A stretch of DNA of 64,000 nucleotides from an uncultured bacterium (GTDB taxonomy: Bacteria > Cyanobacteriota > Vampirovibrionia > Gastranaerophilales > Gastranaerophilaceae), in contig CAJMPQ010000001.1 of assembly GCA_905215335.1 (NCBI GenBank), positions 1-64,000 of the forward strand, read 5' to 3'. The stretch's first letter is position 1, and every line of letters starts with the position of its first letter. This document shows positions 8,901-17,219 of the stretch, piece by piece. Under the pieces are notes generated by a model, which was not told where the DNA came from, did no database searches, and saw nothing but the letters and a program-made list of their open reading frames with translations. The position numbers were made by a program, and so were the translations under genes.

Positions 8901-9880
8901 ACTTAGACCAACCACAAGAAAATATAGAAGTTGGTGAGGAAATCAATCCAGAAGATTTTATCACTGAACCTGACGCAAACACTGAAAAAGTATATACAGT
9001 TACAGAAAATTCAACAGTAATTAGTGATATGAACTTCCAAGTTGGAGAAATTCCTATAGACATCAATAACAACGAAGTTCAACAATTAGACGGACCTGAA
9101 CAATTAGAAAACTTATATAATCCTAACAATACAGTTCCTGGCGCAGCATTATTACAAAATCCTGGCAGATTAGGCTCTGTAATTAAAGGCGGTGGAAAAA
9201 CAGGCCTTGGTATTATTGGAGTTATTTTAACAGTTATAATAGTTGGAATTATCGGTTTCTCTGTGACAAAAATGATGAACAAACCAACTGAAGAAACTCC
9301 TCAACCAATTACAGACGATACTGTACCAACAAGTCCAGATAATGGTGTTTCTGATGCAAATACATTAGATGTTGATCAAAATAATGTTGTAAATATGGAT
9401 AATACTAATACAACAGCAACTAACCCAACTCCGGCATTACCTGCAGCAAAACCTGTTCAACAAAAAACAACACAACAAGCAACAGCTGCTGCAACTCCAC
9501 AAACAACACAACAAAAGAAAACAATGCCTGCAAACACATTCCTTGAAGTAAGTAAACTAACTTGGGAAGTGCCAGACTATATATCATATAATCAAAACTT
9601 TAAACAATATTTCCAAGCCGTTGGTAAAAGTTTAAAATTATCACTAACAAGTGATTTATTACTGGCTACAGAATATGCATATTCAGACCAAGTTAGAGTT
9701 AGTGTAAATTATGCAAAAGACGGCACATTCAAAGATGCAAAAATCTTATTATCAAGCGGATCAAAACAAATCGATAGCATTGTGTTACAAACTGTTAACC
9801 AAACATTAAAAGTGCTCAAAGCCCCTCATAGTGTAGGAAATGACGAAAGCACAACAGTAATACTTAAAATTTATTTCTAA
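5939..9880 (+). CDS. Giant membrane protein: DUF1822-like N-terminus, acidic linker, one TM helix, TonB-like C-terminus
   Basis: 1313 residues. Residues about 1-140 resemble the cyanobacterial DUF1822 domain in order and spacing: a YINALGADLFIKYL helix, a PNIHIDVRVV strand, an IFIPKS segment and a YVVLKL...EFLGYF strand pair. Residues about 230-1080 are extremely acidic low-complexity sequence (Glu, Asp, Asn, Thr, Ser), interrupted by an Ala-rich helix at about 420-480. One TM helix (about 1088-1110) is followed by a Thr/Gln/Pro-rich linker and a C-terminal domain (about 1200-1313) with the TonB-like pattern VRVSVNYAKDGTFKDAKI...SSGSKQID. There is no signal peptide, so the acidic part should be cytoplasmic and the TonB-like end periplasmic. 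It has a strong GGGAGG ribosome site. The sigma factor follows after 37 nt. Function unknown; transmembrane signalling is inference. Confidence 0.85.
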   Translation: MASKQETLIYIEQDNKTEAEFMSRSFVKSAIKNRAYINALGADLFIKYLASEEINATDTHNIHSISKILEKFDISDIMLPNIHIDVRVVFDENQIFIPKSHLQYEITPDIYVVLKLAKDFSHVEFLGYFEPKILNLKLKNHDYYFIDRNKLSSPDTLKQFIQDFPGNTSRGISQENILRGRELSIAMADHNISDEELKELIELLLLSDELRESVLEFDNFETLSYSVGSSFPDHKPQTAPVIEEITDSENNENQNNSNNEENSNEEEAETQENETLQIEDNENLELNDSVFQLEEPRLEPEESIIDENPQDNEILNPEISIEDEENNESIIDIQTEAAEQDALITEDFTTTDENFDTSENLLDLEPLSIDEDIKIEEEPVEQALVEDIEKSTSVSVDTTEEQPTENEPNTLEKTISEAIQNNIKKGAEAGASVIAAAAAGAAASAAAEVAKDVATAEGATKDAIKLAGISGDIVNDLINKNLESQQENLNKIDYSQISTNATEVPEHIAAYDLSTAKIEADLEAEASGQFDTPKDLSELRTVEIKHTIGEEEKFEQETIDLGNMDAVHQEEFHEHTESIVDLNNLSAIDSPTTPIENLDEKIQEEQLKKEEHLSNLDFSNMSSFTINSDGSSPMDDIDVNFNSESDENLVDLGLNNNDFVIESEPTTSTTTDESLEADLMLDDGISDEFDAFDNNEMEISEPPITEPSSIEETTVTETASVEENETNIENSSSDENLLTEDNLELSTQISDELLIDDELDTSLNINDENITLDESNTEDLNLSTETTLEELSPTLEEENLEIEEPSLETTMEEPTSINETIADEEKPLTPISNNITETPDYEEISPDALLDEVINNIAPENNESIDTQSNLEETIQPLQEKNNLPIQEEINNVSEIENIEDTIQNNDIVTEDIPFESSQDPQNENDIETDLLDATNSELDNIAFDNQPINDSELDNNQMVDNQDWMNDTNYDDLQDIDVMQPTTDEVNLDQPQENIEVGEEINPEDFITEPDANTEKVYTVTENSTVISDMNFQVGEIPIDINNNEVQQLDGPEQLENLYNPNNTVPGAALLQNPGRLGSVIKGGGKTGLGIIGVILTVIIVGIIGFSVTKMMNKPTEETPQPITDDTVPTSPDNGVSDANTLDVDQNNVVNMDNTNTTATNPTPALPAAKPVQQKTTQQATAAATPQTTQQKKTMPANTFLEVSKLTWEVPDYISYNQNFKQYFQAVGKSLKLSLTSDLLLATEYAYSDQVRVSVNYAKDGTFKDAKILLSSGSKQIDSIVLQTVNQTLKVLKAPHSVGNDESTTVILKIYF

Positions 9881-9917
9881 TTATGCTATAATTTTCTTAT
9901 AGTAGAGGAATTTTGGT

Positions 9918-10478
9918 GTGGAATTAACACAGGACAAGATAGATTTAATAAGTAAAATAATAAAAAATGACCGTAAATATCCAAATAACGAGGATTTGTA
10001 CGATGACTTTTTTAATGAAACTTGTAAAAGATCAGTAGCAATTCTTAATGCTGTTGAATCTGAAACAACACTTGAAGCATACCTAAAGCGTGTTGTAACA
10101 ACATCTATCGTTACTGTGTTAAAAGATTCCGGAAGACTTAGAAGAACCCGTTCCGGATATATGTCCACTAAAGAAGTTTTCTTTGATAACAAAAATGATA
10201 TTGATTATTCTGATGTAATTATTAATTATGCCGGAATTGAACTTCCTGAAACTCCGGAAGATATTGTTATCCAAAAAGAAATACTTGATTTTGTAGCTAA
10301 TACTATTAGAAATATTGATAAAGAAGAGCCAGAAAAAGACTATTTACATATTTATACTTTGAGATATGATAAAGGCATGACTCAAAAAGAAATTTCAGAA
10401 GAATTAGGAATTTCTCAGTCAGAAATATCAAAAAGATTGTATAAATTAATGGATAAAGTTAAAGATATTATTGGCTAA
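9918..10478 (+). CDS. Sigma-70-family factor (ECF-like)
   Basis: 186 residues with a sigma region 2-like N-terminal half (EDLYDDFF near residue 25, then an arginine-rich GRLRRTRSGY stretch) and a clear region 4 helix-turn-helix at the C-terminus (MTQKEISEELGISQSEISKRLYKL). The linker between them is longer than in a minimal ECF factor. The start is GTG at 9918 with GAGG about 9 nt upstream. It follows the giant membrane protein by 37 nt and its last 8 nt overlap the possible TTG start of the ATPase gene, so expression of the three is probably coupled. No anti-sigma factor is seen; the acidic cytoplasmic part of the upstream protein could bind it, which is speculation. Confidence 0.8.
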   Translation: MELTQDKIDLISKIIKNDRKYPNNEDLYDDFFNETCKRSVAILNAVESETTLEAYLKRVVTTSIVTVLKDSGRLRRTRSGYMSTKEVFFDNKNDIDYSDVIINYAGIELPETPEDIVIQKEILDFVANTIRNIDKEEPEKDYLHIYTLRYDKGMTQKEISEELGISQSEISKRLYKLMDKVKDIIG

Positions 10479-13455
10479 ATTTAGTATGAAATGTCCTATA
10501 TGTAAAAAAAATATTCCGGATTCATCATTAAAATGTCCGCATTGCAAAACTAGAGTTGGATTATTATGCAATAATTGTAAGACCGTTAATCCTATGGGGA
10601 ATTTTGTTTGTAAAAAATGCGGTGAAGAACTACTAAAAATTTGCCCTCACTGCAAAAGTGTTAACTTTCCAAGTGCAGTAAAATGTAGAAAATGCGGTTC
10701 AAGTTTTAATTCGCAAAAACAAAAAGAGGACAATACAAACAATCCAACAGAAACAAATGAATTAAAATTTATACCCCACTTATACAACAGAGAACAAGCA
10801 TTAGACCTACTTGTTGACGGTTTATTATCTCAAGACAAAAAAATTTTTTCAATAGCAGGTCCAAAAGGTATAGGTAAAAGTACTCTATTAAACAAAGCCA
10901 CTGCAAGTTTACAAGAAAAGAATTTCCATTGGTGCATCGGGAAATGTACGCCAATTAGCCAGTTAACTCCTGGTGGCGTTATTCAAGATATGCTCCTTAA
11001 TTTATTCAAATTACCTAATTATTGTATAAATAACGAAGAATTACAAAAAGATGCTATGAAATTTTTCTCAAATGAGTTTAAATTTTTAGATCAAAATGAA
11101 ATATCTGACTTTTTTAATTTCTTATACAATTTTCAAGATGGCAATTATGAAGACATTATAAATAACAAAAAAAGAACATATAATATTTTATTTAGAATAT
11201 TTGAAGCATTTACAAACACAGAAAAATTTATATATGTAATTGATAATTTTGATTTCATAGATGGTTTTTCAATTGAGTTTTTTACTCATTTTATGCAAAC
11301 AAATTCAAATTGGAAAAATATTAAATTTATAGCTATCTATAATGAATATAAACCTGTAAATAATTATTTTAACTTTGAAGATAAAGATCCAAAATCTTAT
11401 GTCAACATAAATTTAGCTCCATTAACGATTAAAGAATTAGAACAAAGTGTTAAATTAACAGGTGAAACAGGCACTTATGTCACAGAAAGAGAAAAAGATG
11501 TAATATTTTCAAAAAGCCAAGGAAATCCTGCATTTGTAGAACAAGCCATCAGCTATTCCTTTGATTGTCAAATTGCAGATAAGGCATTTTTATTACCAAA
11601 AACTTTCTCTGAATTAATTAAAGAAAGATTAGAAACACTAAAGAAAATCAATAGTGAAGCTCATAAATTATTATGCGGGGCAGCTATTTTAGGTGATAAA
11701 TTAAACTTAGCGTTATTAAAAGAAATTTTTGGATATAAAAACCAAGAATTTAATGACATTATGTCTTATCTTGTAAAATCAAGTTTCGTAAGACCTTACA
11801 ACGAAATCTATTACGAATTCAATAACCTATTATTATGGGAAACAGTACTTAAAAATATAGTTCATAATATCGAATTTGAAGATCTTAACGTAAAAATAGG
11901 AAAAGCCTTAAGTATTTTCACACTAAATACAAATGCTGCTATGGCAATGATTGCTCATAACTTAAAAGAAAATAGAATGGCCTTTGATATTTGGACTAAA
12001 ACAACAAGATTAGCTTCATACATAGGGGATATAAATTTATATGTTATATCTCAAAAACAATGTCTAGCACTACTAAATGAATTCAATGAAAATGAAACCC
12101 TAAATATCAGATACAACATAAGTGAACGATTAGGGAAACTTCTAACCGAATATGATCCAGAAGAAGCTTTAGAATACCTACCAGATGCAATATCACAAGC
12201 TAAATCTAATAATGATGAAACAAAAGAAATTGAATTATTAGGATACTTAGCTTCATGTTGTAAAAAAACAGGAAACTATTTTGGAGATGTTGAATGTGTT
12301 GATAACGTCCTCAAAAAAATGAAACCTAATCAAGAACTCGAAACCGCAATGATAAAGAGTACAAAATTACCTTCACTTCTTAATATAGGGAATTGCGGGG
12401 AAGTTATAAACTTAATAGATAATGATATATTACCTATCCTAGATTCATTTTTAACTCAACCAAAACTAAACAAATCACTGCCATTAGGACTAATTTATGA
12501 TACTTGGCTTAGAGTTTATTTATCTTTAGGAACAGCACTCGCACTACAAGGTAATGATAGAGCTTTTGTTATTTTAAATAATTTATTTGAAATAATTGAA
12601 AAACAAAAAATAAATGACAAACAACTCATTTGTAAAGCTCAATTAGTATTAGCATACGCAAATACAATGAAAGGCGATTTTAAAGCTTCTGAAAACATCC
12701 TACAAACTTTAAGTACATTACCTGAATCTGAAGATGAATGGATAACAGGAGAATTGATTTCTCGCTATAACTTGTTGACTATAATAAACAAATTCTTAAA
12801 AAAAGAATATGATGGAATCCGAGAAGATTTAACAAACGCAGTTATTTTTGCAAGTGATAATGGTGATGTATTTACCAAAAATATTCTAAAACTATTATTA
12901 GGTAAAGTCCTAAAAGATCAAAAACAAGCAAAACACGCTATCGAAATTTATAACGAACAAGTTACGTATTTTGCAAAAGAAAAAATTGCATTAGGAGCAC
13001 TTTTATCTTGGTATCTTATAGCTGAAGCTACCATAATTACAGAAAGACCTAAAAATGCCATAGAAATAGCTTCTCAAGCACTTGAAATTGCACAAAACCC
13101 AAGAATTAATAATACGTTCTTCATTGTATTATTAAAATTGCTTATCGCAAAAGCCTACATGGAAGATTCGGATTATGAAACAGCTAAAATCAATTTAGAA
13201 TCAGCAATAATTCTTGCAAAAAAATATAATCAACAAGATTTATTATCAAAGATTTACTTATTATATGGCAAATATTATCAAGACATTGGAACTATCCAAT
13301 CTCCAAATCAAGCAGAATACCTAAAAGGTGCAGCAAAAATGTATGAAAAAGCAATGGATATAGTTGGCTCTAAAACTAAAAATGTATACCTCAGAAATAA
13401 AATTGACGAACAAAAAAAATTACTAATATCGTATTGCGAACTAAATGGATTTTAA
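10471..13455 (+). CDS. Zinc-ribbon STAND-type ATPase with TPR-like repeats
   Basis: About 990 residues. The N-terminal 80 residues hold six C-x-x-C knuckles (CPIC, CPHC, CNNC, CKKC, CPHC, CRKC), which is three zinc ribbons in a row. Then an AAA_16/STAND-type NTPase: Walker A AGPKGIGKST (about 130), Walker B-like FIYVIDNFDF (about 260). From about residue 480 to the end the protein is helical with TPR-like pairs. This is the architecture of signalling ATPases often joined to adenylate cyclases, but no cyclase is present. The start is uncertain: TTG at 10471 overlaps the sigma gene; ATG at 10486 is the alternative, and neither has a good ribosome site, which fits translational coupling. Confidence 0.8.
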   Translation: MAKFSMKCPICKKNIPDSSLKCPHCKTRVGLLCNNCKTVNPMGNFVCKKCGEELLKICPHCKSVNFPSAVKCRKCGSSFNSQKQKEDNTNNPTETNELKFIPHLYNREQALDLLVDGLLSQDKKIFSIAGPKGIGKSTLLNKATASLQEKNFHWCIGKCTPISQLTPGGVIQDMLLNLFKLPNYCINNEELQKDAMKFFSNEFKFLDQNEISDFFNFLYNFQDGNYEDIINNKKRTYNILFRIFEAFTNTEKFIYVIDNFDFIDGFSIEFFTHFMQTNSNWKNIKFIAIYNEYKPVNNYFNFEDKDPKSYVNINLAPLTIKELEQSVKLTGETGTYVTEREKDVIFSKSQGNPAFVEQAISYSFDCQIADKAFLLPKTFSELIKERLETLKKINSEAHKLLCGAAILGDKLNLALLKEIFGYKNQEFNDIMSYLVKSSFVRPYNEIYYEFNNLLLWETVLKNIVHNIEFEDLNVKIGKALSIFTLNTNAAMAMIAHNLKENRMAFDIWTKTTRLASYIGDINLYVISQKQCLALLNEFNENETLNIRYNISERLGKLLTEYDPEEALEYLPDAISQAKSNNDETKEIELLGYLASCCKKTGNYFGDVECVDNVLKKMKPNQELETAMIKSTKLPSLLNIGNCGEVINLIDNDILPILDSFLTQPKLNKSLPLGLIYDTWLRVYLSLGTALALQGNDRAFVILNNLFEIIEKQKINDKQLICKAQLVLAYANTMKGDFKASENILQTLSTLPESEDEWITGELISRYNLLTIINKFLKKEYDGIREDLTNAVIFASDNGDVFTKNILKLLLGKVLKDQKQAKHAIEIYNEQVTYFAKEKIALGALLSWYLIAEATIITERPKNAIEIASQALEIAQNPRINNTFFIVLLKLLIAKAYMEDSDYETAKINLESAIILAKKYNQQDLLSKIYLLYGKYYQDIGTIQSPNQAEYLKGAAKMYEKAMDIVGSKTKNVYLRNKIDEQKKLLISYCELNGF

Positions 13456-13486
13456 AAAAACGGTGAAATTAATTCACCGTTTTTTA
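13454..13486. terminator. Bidirectional terminator between 10471 and 13487 genes
   Basis: CGGTGAA (13461-13467) and TTCACCG (13473-13479), flanked by seven A on the left and seven T on the right, so it works in both directions for the convergent genes. Confidence 0.85.
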
Positions 13487-13774
13487 TTATTTTAAATTAA
13501 ACAAATTTTTAAAGAATTCAACAAGTGGAGACTTCTTTTTAAAAGGTTCATTCATTTCTTCAACCTTTTTAACTCTTTCTAAATTATTCAAATAAGCTAA
13601 ATGCCAACTTGTTAAACGATCCTTACAATTTGAAGCTGCAGGACCTGAAATTGCTTCCAATCTTTTTACAAAATTATCTTTAGAACTTTTATCTAAATTC
13701 TTTGCTGCTTTATTAACTAATCTTCTATCCAAAGTTGCTCCAATAGCAGCTTTTATCATTCTTTGTACTCTCAT
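13487..13774 (-). CDS. Small basic protein of unknown function
   Basis: 95 residues, rich in Lys and Arg, predicted mostly helical (for example NKAAKNLDKSSKDNFVKRL at about 21-39), ending in an amphipathic FFKNLFNLK. A good ribosome site (AAAAGGAAA) sits before the ATG. It has no signal peptide or membrane helix. It is flanked by terminators on both sides, so it is a single-gene unit. I do not recognise a family; nucleic-acid or membrane-surface binding would fit the charge but is not shown. Confidence 0.6.
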   Translation of the reverse strand: MRVQRMIKAAIGATLDRRLVNKAAKNLDKSSKDNFVKRLEAISGPAASNCKDRLTSWHLAYLNNLERVKKVEEMNEPFKKKSPLVEFFKNLFNLK

Positions 13775-13791
13775 AAATTTCCTTTTGGGGT

Positions 13792-13822
13792 AAAAAACCG
13801 GCCATTTTCAGACCGGTTTTAT
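13792..13822 (-). terminator. Terminator of the acetyl-CoA synthetase gene
   Basis: AAAAAACCGG (13792-13801) and CCGGTTTT (13813-13820) around an 11-nt loop; read leftward it ends in a T run. It lies just after the gene ending at 13850. Confidence 0.8.
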
Positions 13823-13849
13823 AAGTGTGTTTAACTAATTACTTGATGA

Positions 13850-16015
13850 TTAGTGGCAGCATCCGCAAGAGCAAGAACCACATTCACAACCTAATGCAGC
13901 ATTTGCTTCTTCCATACGAACTTTAATACGTCCGTCAACTGCAATACCTTCACCAGTTTTTTCAGAAATCAATAATGGGTTAATATCTAACTCATCAATG
14001 AAGCTGAAATCGTGAACTAATTGAGATAATCTCAATAGAGTTTCTTGGATTTGATGCATTTGAGCTGGTTTAGTACCTCTTGCACCTTCTAACAATTTAT
14101 ACGCTTTAACTGATTTAATCATTTCAGCAGCGTCAACATCTGTTAATGGAGCAATTCTGAAAGTTACATCTTTCATAACTTCAATAAATACACCACCTAA
14201 ACCGAACATCATCATTGGACCATATTGAGGATCTGTAGCGATACCACAAACCATTTCACGGTTACCTTTTACCATTTCTTGGATGATAACACCTTCTAAA
14301 CCATCAACTAATCCTTTTTCTGTTAATTTTGCAATTAAGTCTTGATATTCAGCTCTTAATTGTTCTGCTGATTGAATGTTAACTCTTACACCACCAACAT
14401 CAGTTTTGTGAGATGTAGTTTTTGAAGTCATTTTCATAACTACTGGGTAACCAATTGAATTACCGATTTCAACAGCTTCGTCTTCAGTTGTAGCAAATCC
14501 AGATTTACATACTCTGATACCATAAGCATCTAATACATCAATTGATTCACGAGTTGTTAATTGAGCACGACCTTCAGCTAAAGATTGTTTGATAATTCTT
14601 TTAGCTTTTTCATAATCTACATCGTAAACTGGAATTTTACCTTCTGGTCTTTCCATCCATAATCTTTGTTGATTTAATCTGTTTAAACCATCAGCGGCTT
14701 CTTCTGCATACATAAAGAATGGCATATTAACTTCCATATCTGATAACTTAGTAAAGAAATCACTCTTAGTCATGAATACACCAATAACAGGTTTTTCAGG
14801 ATGTTCAGCTTTAATTTCCATTAATGCTTTAGCAACATCGATATCTTTTAATCCTAAGAATGGAAGATAAATTGTAATAATCATATCAACGTTAGGATCT
14901 GCGATAACTGTTTTTAAAGTTTCTTTGTAGTGTTCGATAGGAGCTGAAGCAATCATATCGATTGGGTTTTTAACAGATGCTGCAGAAGGTAAGAAACTTC
15001 TTAATTTTTCTTTTGTTTCATCTGTAATTTTAGCCATTTGCATACCATATTCACAAACAGCATCTGTAGCCATGATACCAGGACCACCAGAGTTTGTAAT
15101 AATAGCTACTCTATCACCTTTTGGAATTGGGCAGTTAGCAAAAACTTTAGCTGTTGCAAATAAGTTTTTCAATGAATATTCTCTGATTACACCAGATTGA
15201 GCTAATAAAGCATTTGCAGCTTTATCAGCACCAGCTAATGAACCAGTGTGTGAAGATGCAGCAGAAGCACCTGCAGCAGATCTACCAGCTTTTAATGCTA
15301 AAATTGGTTTTTTCTTAGAAATTTTTGAAGCTAATTTTCTGAAGTTAGCTGGGTTTTGAATTGATTCCATGTATAACAAAATTTGTTCTACATCTTCATC
15401 ATCTTCCCAATATTCTAAAGCAGTTTCAGCATTAACATCAGCTTGGTTACCAATTGAAATAAATTGAGCAAAACCTAAGTTTAAGTCTTTTAAGATATTC
15501 AAAATACCGCCGCCTAAAGCACCTGATTGAGATACGAAACCAATGTTTCCTCTTTCTGGTAAGCTTTCTGCGAAACATCCATCCATTCTGATATCAGGGT
15601 GAGTATTTACAACACCTAAGCAGTTTGGACCTACACATCTCATACCATATTCTCTAACTTTAGCCAATAATTGTTTTTCAGCTTCTGCACCTTCTTTACC
15701 AGTTTCTTTGAAACCAGCAGTAATGATACATAAACCTTTAATTCCTTTTTCATGACATTGATCAATTGTTGATAATACAAATTTTGCGTTTACAACAATA
15801 ATAGCTAAATCAACTTCACCAGGAATTTCTAATACTGAAGTATATGCTTGTAAACCTTCGATAATTCCACCTTTTGGGTTAACAGGATAAATCTTACCAT
15901 TGAACTTATACTCTTGAAGTCTTTTCATAATATCAGAACCAATAGTATGTTCTTTAGTTGATGCACCTACTACCGCAATGGATTTAGGTTTCATAATTTT
16001 GTCTAAATTACTCAT
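13850..16015 (-). CDS. ADP-forming acetate-CoA ligase (fused alpha-beta)
   Basis: 721 residues. Converts acetyl-CoA, ADP and phosphate to acetate, CoA and ATP, the energy-saving last step of acetate fermentation. Domain order: CoA-binding Rossmann fold (VGASTKEHTIG, 16-26), succinyl-CoA-ligase-like domains with the phosphohistidine motif SSHTGSLAG (about 255), and a C-terminal ATP-grasp domain (PVVMKMTSKTTSHKTDVGG region). It is the fused arrangement found in many anaerobes and protists. The last 12 residues are an unusual Cys cluster (six Cys and a terminal His). The ribosome site is AAAGGA. An F-x-G gene lies 34 nt upstream on the same strand and may be cotranscribed. AdhE at 45130 draws on the same acetyl-CoA pool. 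Confidence 0.93.
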   Translation of the reverse strand: MSNLDKIMKPKSIAVVGASTKEHTIGSDIMKRLQEYKFNGKIYPVNPKGGIIEGLQAYTSVLEIPGEVDLAIIVVNAKFVLSTIDQCHEKGIKGLCIITAGFKETGKEGAEAEKQLLAKVREYGMRCVGPNCLGVVNTHPDIRMDGCFAESLPERGNIGFVSQSGALGGGILNILKDLNLGFAQFISIGNQADVNAETALEYWEDDEDVEQILLYMESIQNPANFRKLASKISKKKPILALKAGRSAAGASAASSHTGSLAGADKAANALLAQSGVIREYSLKNLFATAKVFANCPIPKGDRVAIITNSGGPGIMATDAVCEYGMQMAKITDETKEKLRSFLPSAASVKNPIDMIASAPIEHYKETLKTVIADPNVDMIITIYLPFLGLKDIDVAKALMEIKAEHPEKPVIGVFMTKSDFFTKLSDMEVNMPFFMYAEEAADGLNRLNQQRLWMERPEGKIPVYDVDYEKAKRIIKQSLAEGRAQLTTRESIDVLDAYGIRVCKSGFATTEDEAVEIGNSIGYPVVMKMTSKTTSHKTDVGGVRVNIQSAEQLRAEYQDLIAKLTEKGLVDGLEGVIIQEMVKGNREMVCGIATDPQYGPMMMFGLGGVFIEVMKDVTFRIAPLTDVDAAEMIKSVKAYKLLEGARGTKPAQMHQIQETLLRLSQLVHDFSFIDELDINPLLISEKTGEGIAVDGRIKVRMEEANAALGCECGSCSCGCCH

Positions 16016-16049
16016 TTGTCGTCCTTTCCTTTCTTACGAACTATATTTA

Positions 16050-16481
16050 TTATTCATCTTGAATTATTTCCATAAATTTTTGGCCTATTTTATTAAAAAA
16101 TCTTTTTATTTTTGAATCTTTTTGAGATGCTAAAAACGCCTTTTCATAAGTATTTATTGTATCTTCAGCTACTGTTGAATATAGATTTTTTGTATATTCC
16201 CCATTATCCATTGTAGAAGCATTAGAAATAATATTTTTAGCAAAAGGCTTATTTATTTTTCCAAAATGTTCTTCCTTTTGTGCCACAAAATTTAATGATT
16301 TATTTTTATGATTTTGACTTATAAACAAATCAAAAGGTTTATTTTCAATCATTTTTGACATTGAATCATAAGCCTGTCTTACATATTTACAAGGTAAATA
16401 ACTTAAATCATTTTCAATATTTATTTTACCTTGAAATGTTTGATTATTTTTTGAAGAAATTGAGATAGGTTGTATCTGCAT
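16050..16481 (-). CDS. Small protein with N-terminal F-x-G motif
   Basis: 143 residues, family not recognised. The N-terminus has MQIQPISISS followed by FQG at residues 16-18, like the proteins at 5352, 29292 and 48415. The rest is hydrophilic and mixed helical, with a basic KIKRFFNKIGQKF amphipathic helix near the C-terminus. There is no classical signal peptide. AAAGGA precedes the ATG. It sits 15 nt behind the radical SAM gene and 34 nt before the acetyl-CoA synthetase gene on the same strand. Confidence 0.7.
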   Translation of the reverse strand: MQIQPISISSKNNQTFQGKINIENDLSYLPCKYVRQAYDSMSKMIENKPFDLFISQNHKNKSLNFVAQKEEHFGKINKPFAKNIISNASTMDNGEYTKNLYSTVAEDTINTYEKAFLASQKDSKIKRFFNKIGQKFMEIIQDE

Positions 16482-16496
16482 ATTTTATTCCTTTTA

Positions 16497-17111
16497 TTAA
16501 TATCCGTTCGGAATCCATTCTCGAACTCTTAATTCTGCACCAAGTTCCTCAGCTATTTGTCTACATTTTTCAACATCTAATCTTCTACCTTTATACCCAT
16601 CAACAATAGAAGCATCTGTTTTTATACCTGCTTCAGAACAACATTTGATGAATTTTTTAACTTCGTCATAAGCATTTTCAAACTTTGGTTGAGATAATTC
16701 ATCATACTCATCACTATCTGCAGCATTTAAGCTTACTGAGATTTCATCAACTAACCCTAATAATTCAGGGATAATATTTTTCTTATAGATGAAATTTGCA
16801 TGTCCATTTGTATTAATTCTTATTTTTACATCTGGATAATTTTCTTTAATGTATTTTGCAACTTGTCTTAGTACTTCGAATTTCAATAGAGGTTCTCCGT
16901 AACCACAAAATACAACTTCTTTTGAAATTTCAAACTTCTTAAGTTGCTCAATTACATCTTCCGGGGTAAAGTCTTCACTTTCAAGCCATAAAGTTTGCCC
17001 ACATACATCATCTTTATCATTTCTCAAACAAAAAATACAATCATTTGTACATCTGTTAGTTAAATTTACATAAATTTTATTTTCAAGTGAATAAACTAAA
17101 ATGTTTGACAT
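16497..17111 (-). CDS. Radical SAM protein, TatD-associated type
   Basis: 204 residues. The 4Fe-4S/SAM motif C-x3-C-x2-C is seen as CTNDCIFC (residues 22-29), with the GYGEPLL glycine motif about 70 and the RINTNGHANF motif about 99. Length and sequence style match the short radical SAM proteins often linked to TatD nucleases (TIGR04038-like). No tatD gene is in the window, and the substrate is unknown. A ribosome site AAAGGA sets the start. It is the first gene of a possible leftward run with the F-x-G gene. Confidence 0.8.
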   Translation of the reverse strand: MSNILVYSLENKIYVNLTNRCTNDCIFCLRNDKDDVCGQTLWLESEDFTPEDVIEQLKKFEISKEVVFCGYGEPLLKFEVLRQVAKYIKENYPDVKIRINTNGHANFIYKKNIIPELLGLVDEISVSLNAADSDEYDELSQPKFENAYDEVKKFIKCCSEAGIKTDASIVDGYKGRRLDVEKCRQIAEELGAELRVREWIPNGY

Positions 17112-17183
17112 GTCATATCCTTTTATAACATCAATATTATCTTACACACATGGTATTTTTACAAGTAAAAAGTTTAATATTTA

Positions 17184-17212
17184 TTGAAAATAAATTCTTT
17201 TTGTCATAAATT
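17184..17212 (+). promoter_or_regulatory. bioF promoter, compatible with a leaderless mRNA
   Basis: TTGAAA (17184-17189), 17-nt spacer, TAAATT (17207-17212). Only 7 nt separate the -10 from the ATG at 17220, so transcription should begin at or next to the start codon. No ribosome site is present. Confidence 0.55.
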
Positions 17213-17219
17213 TATTTGT

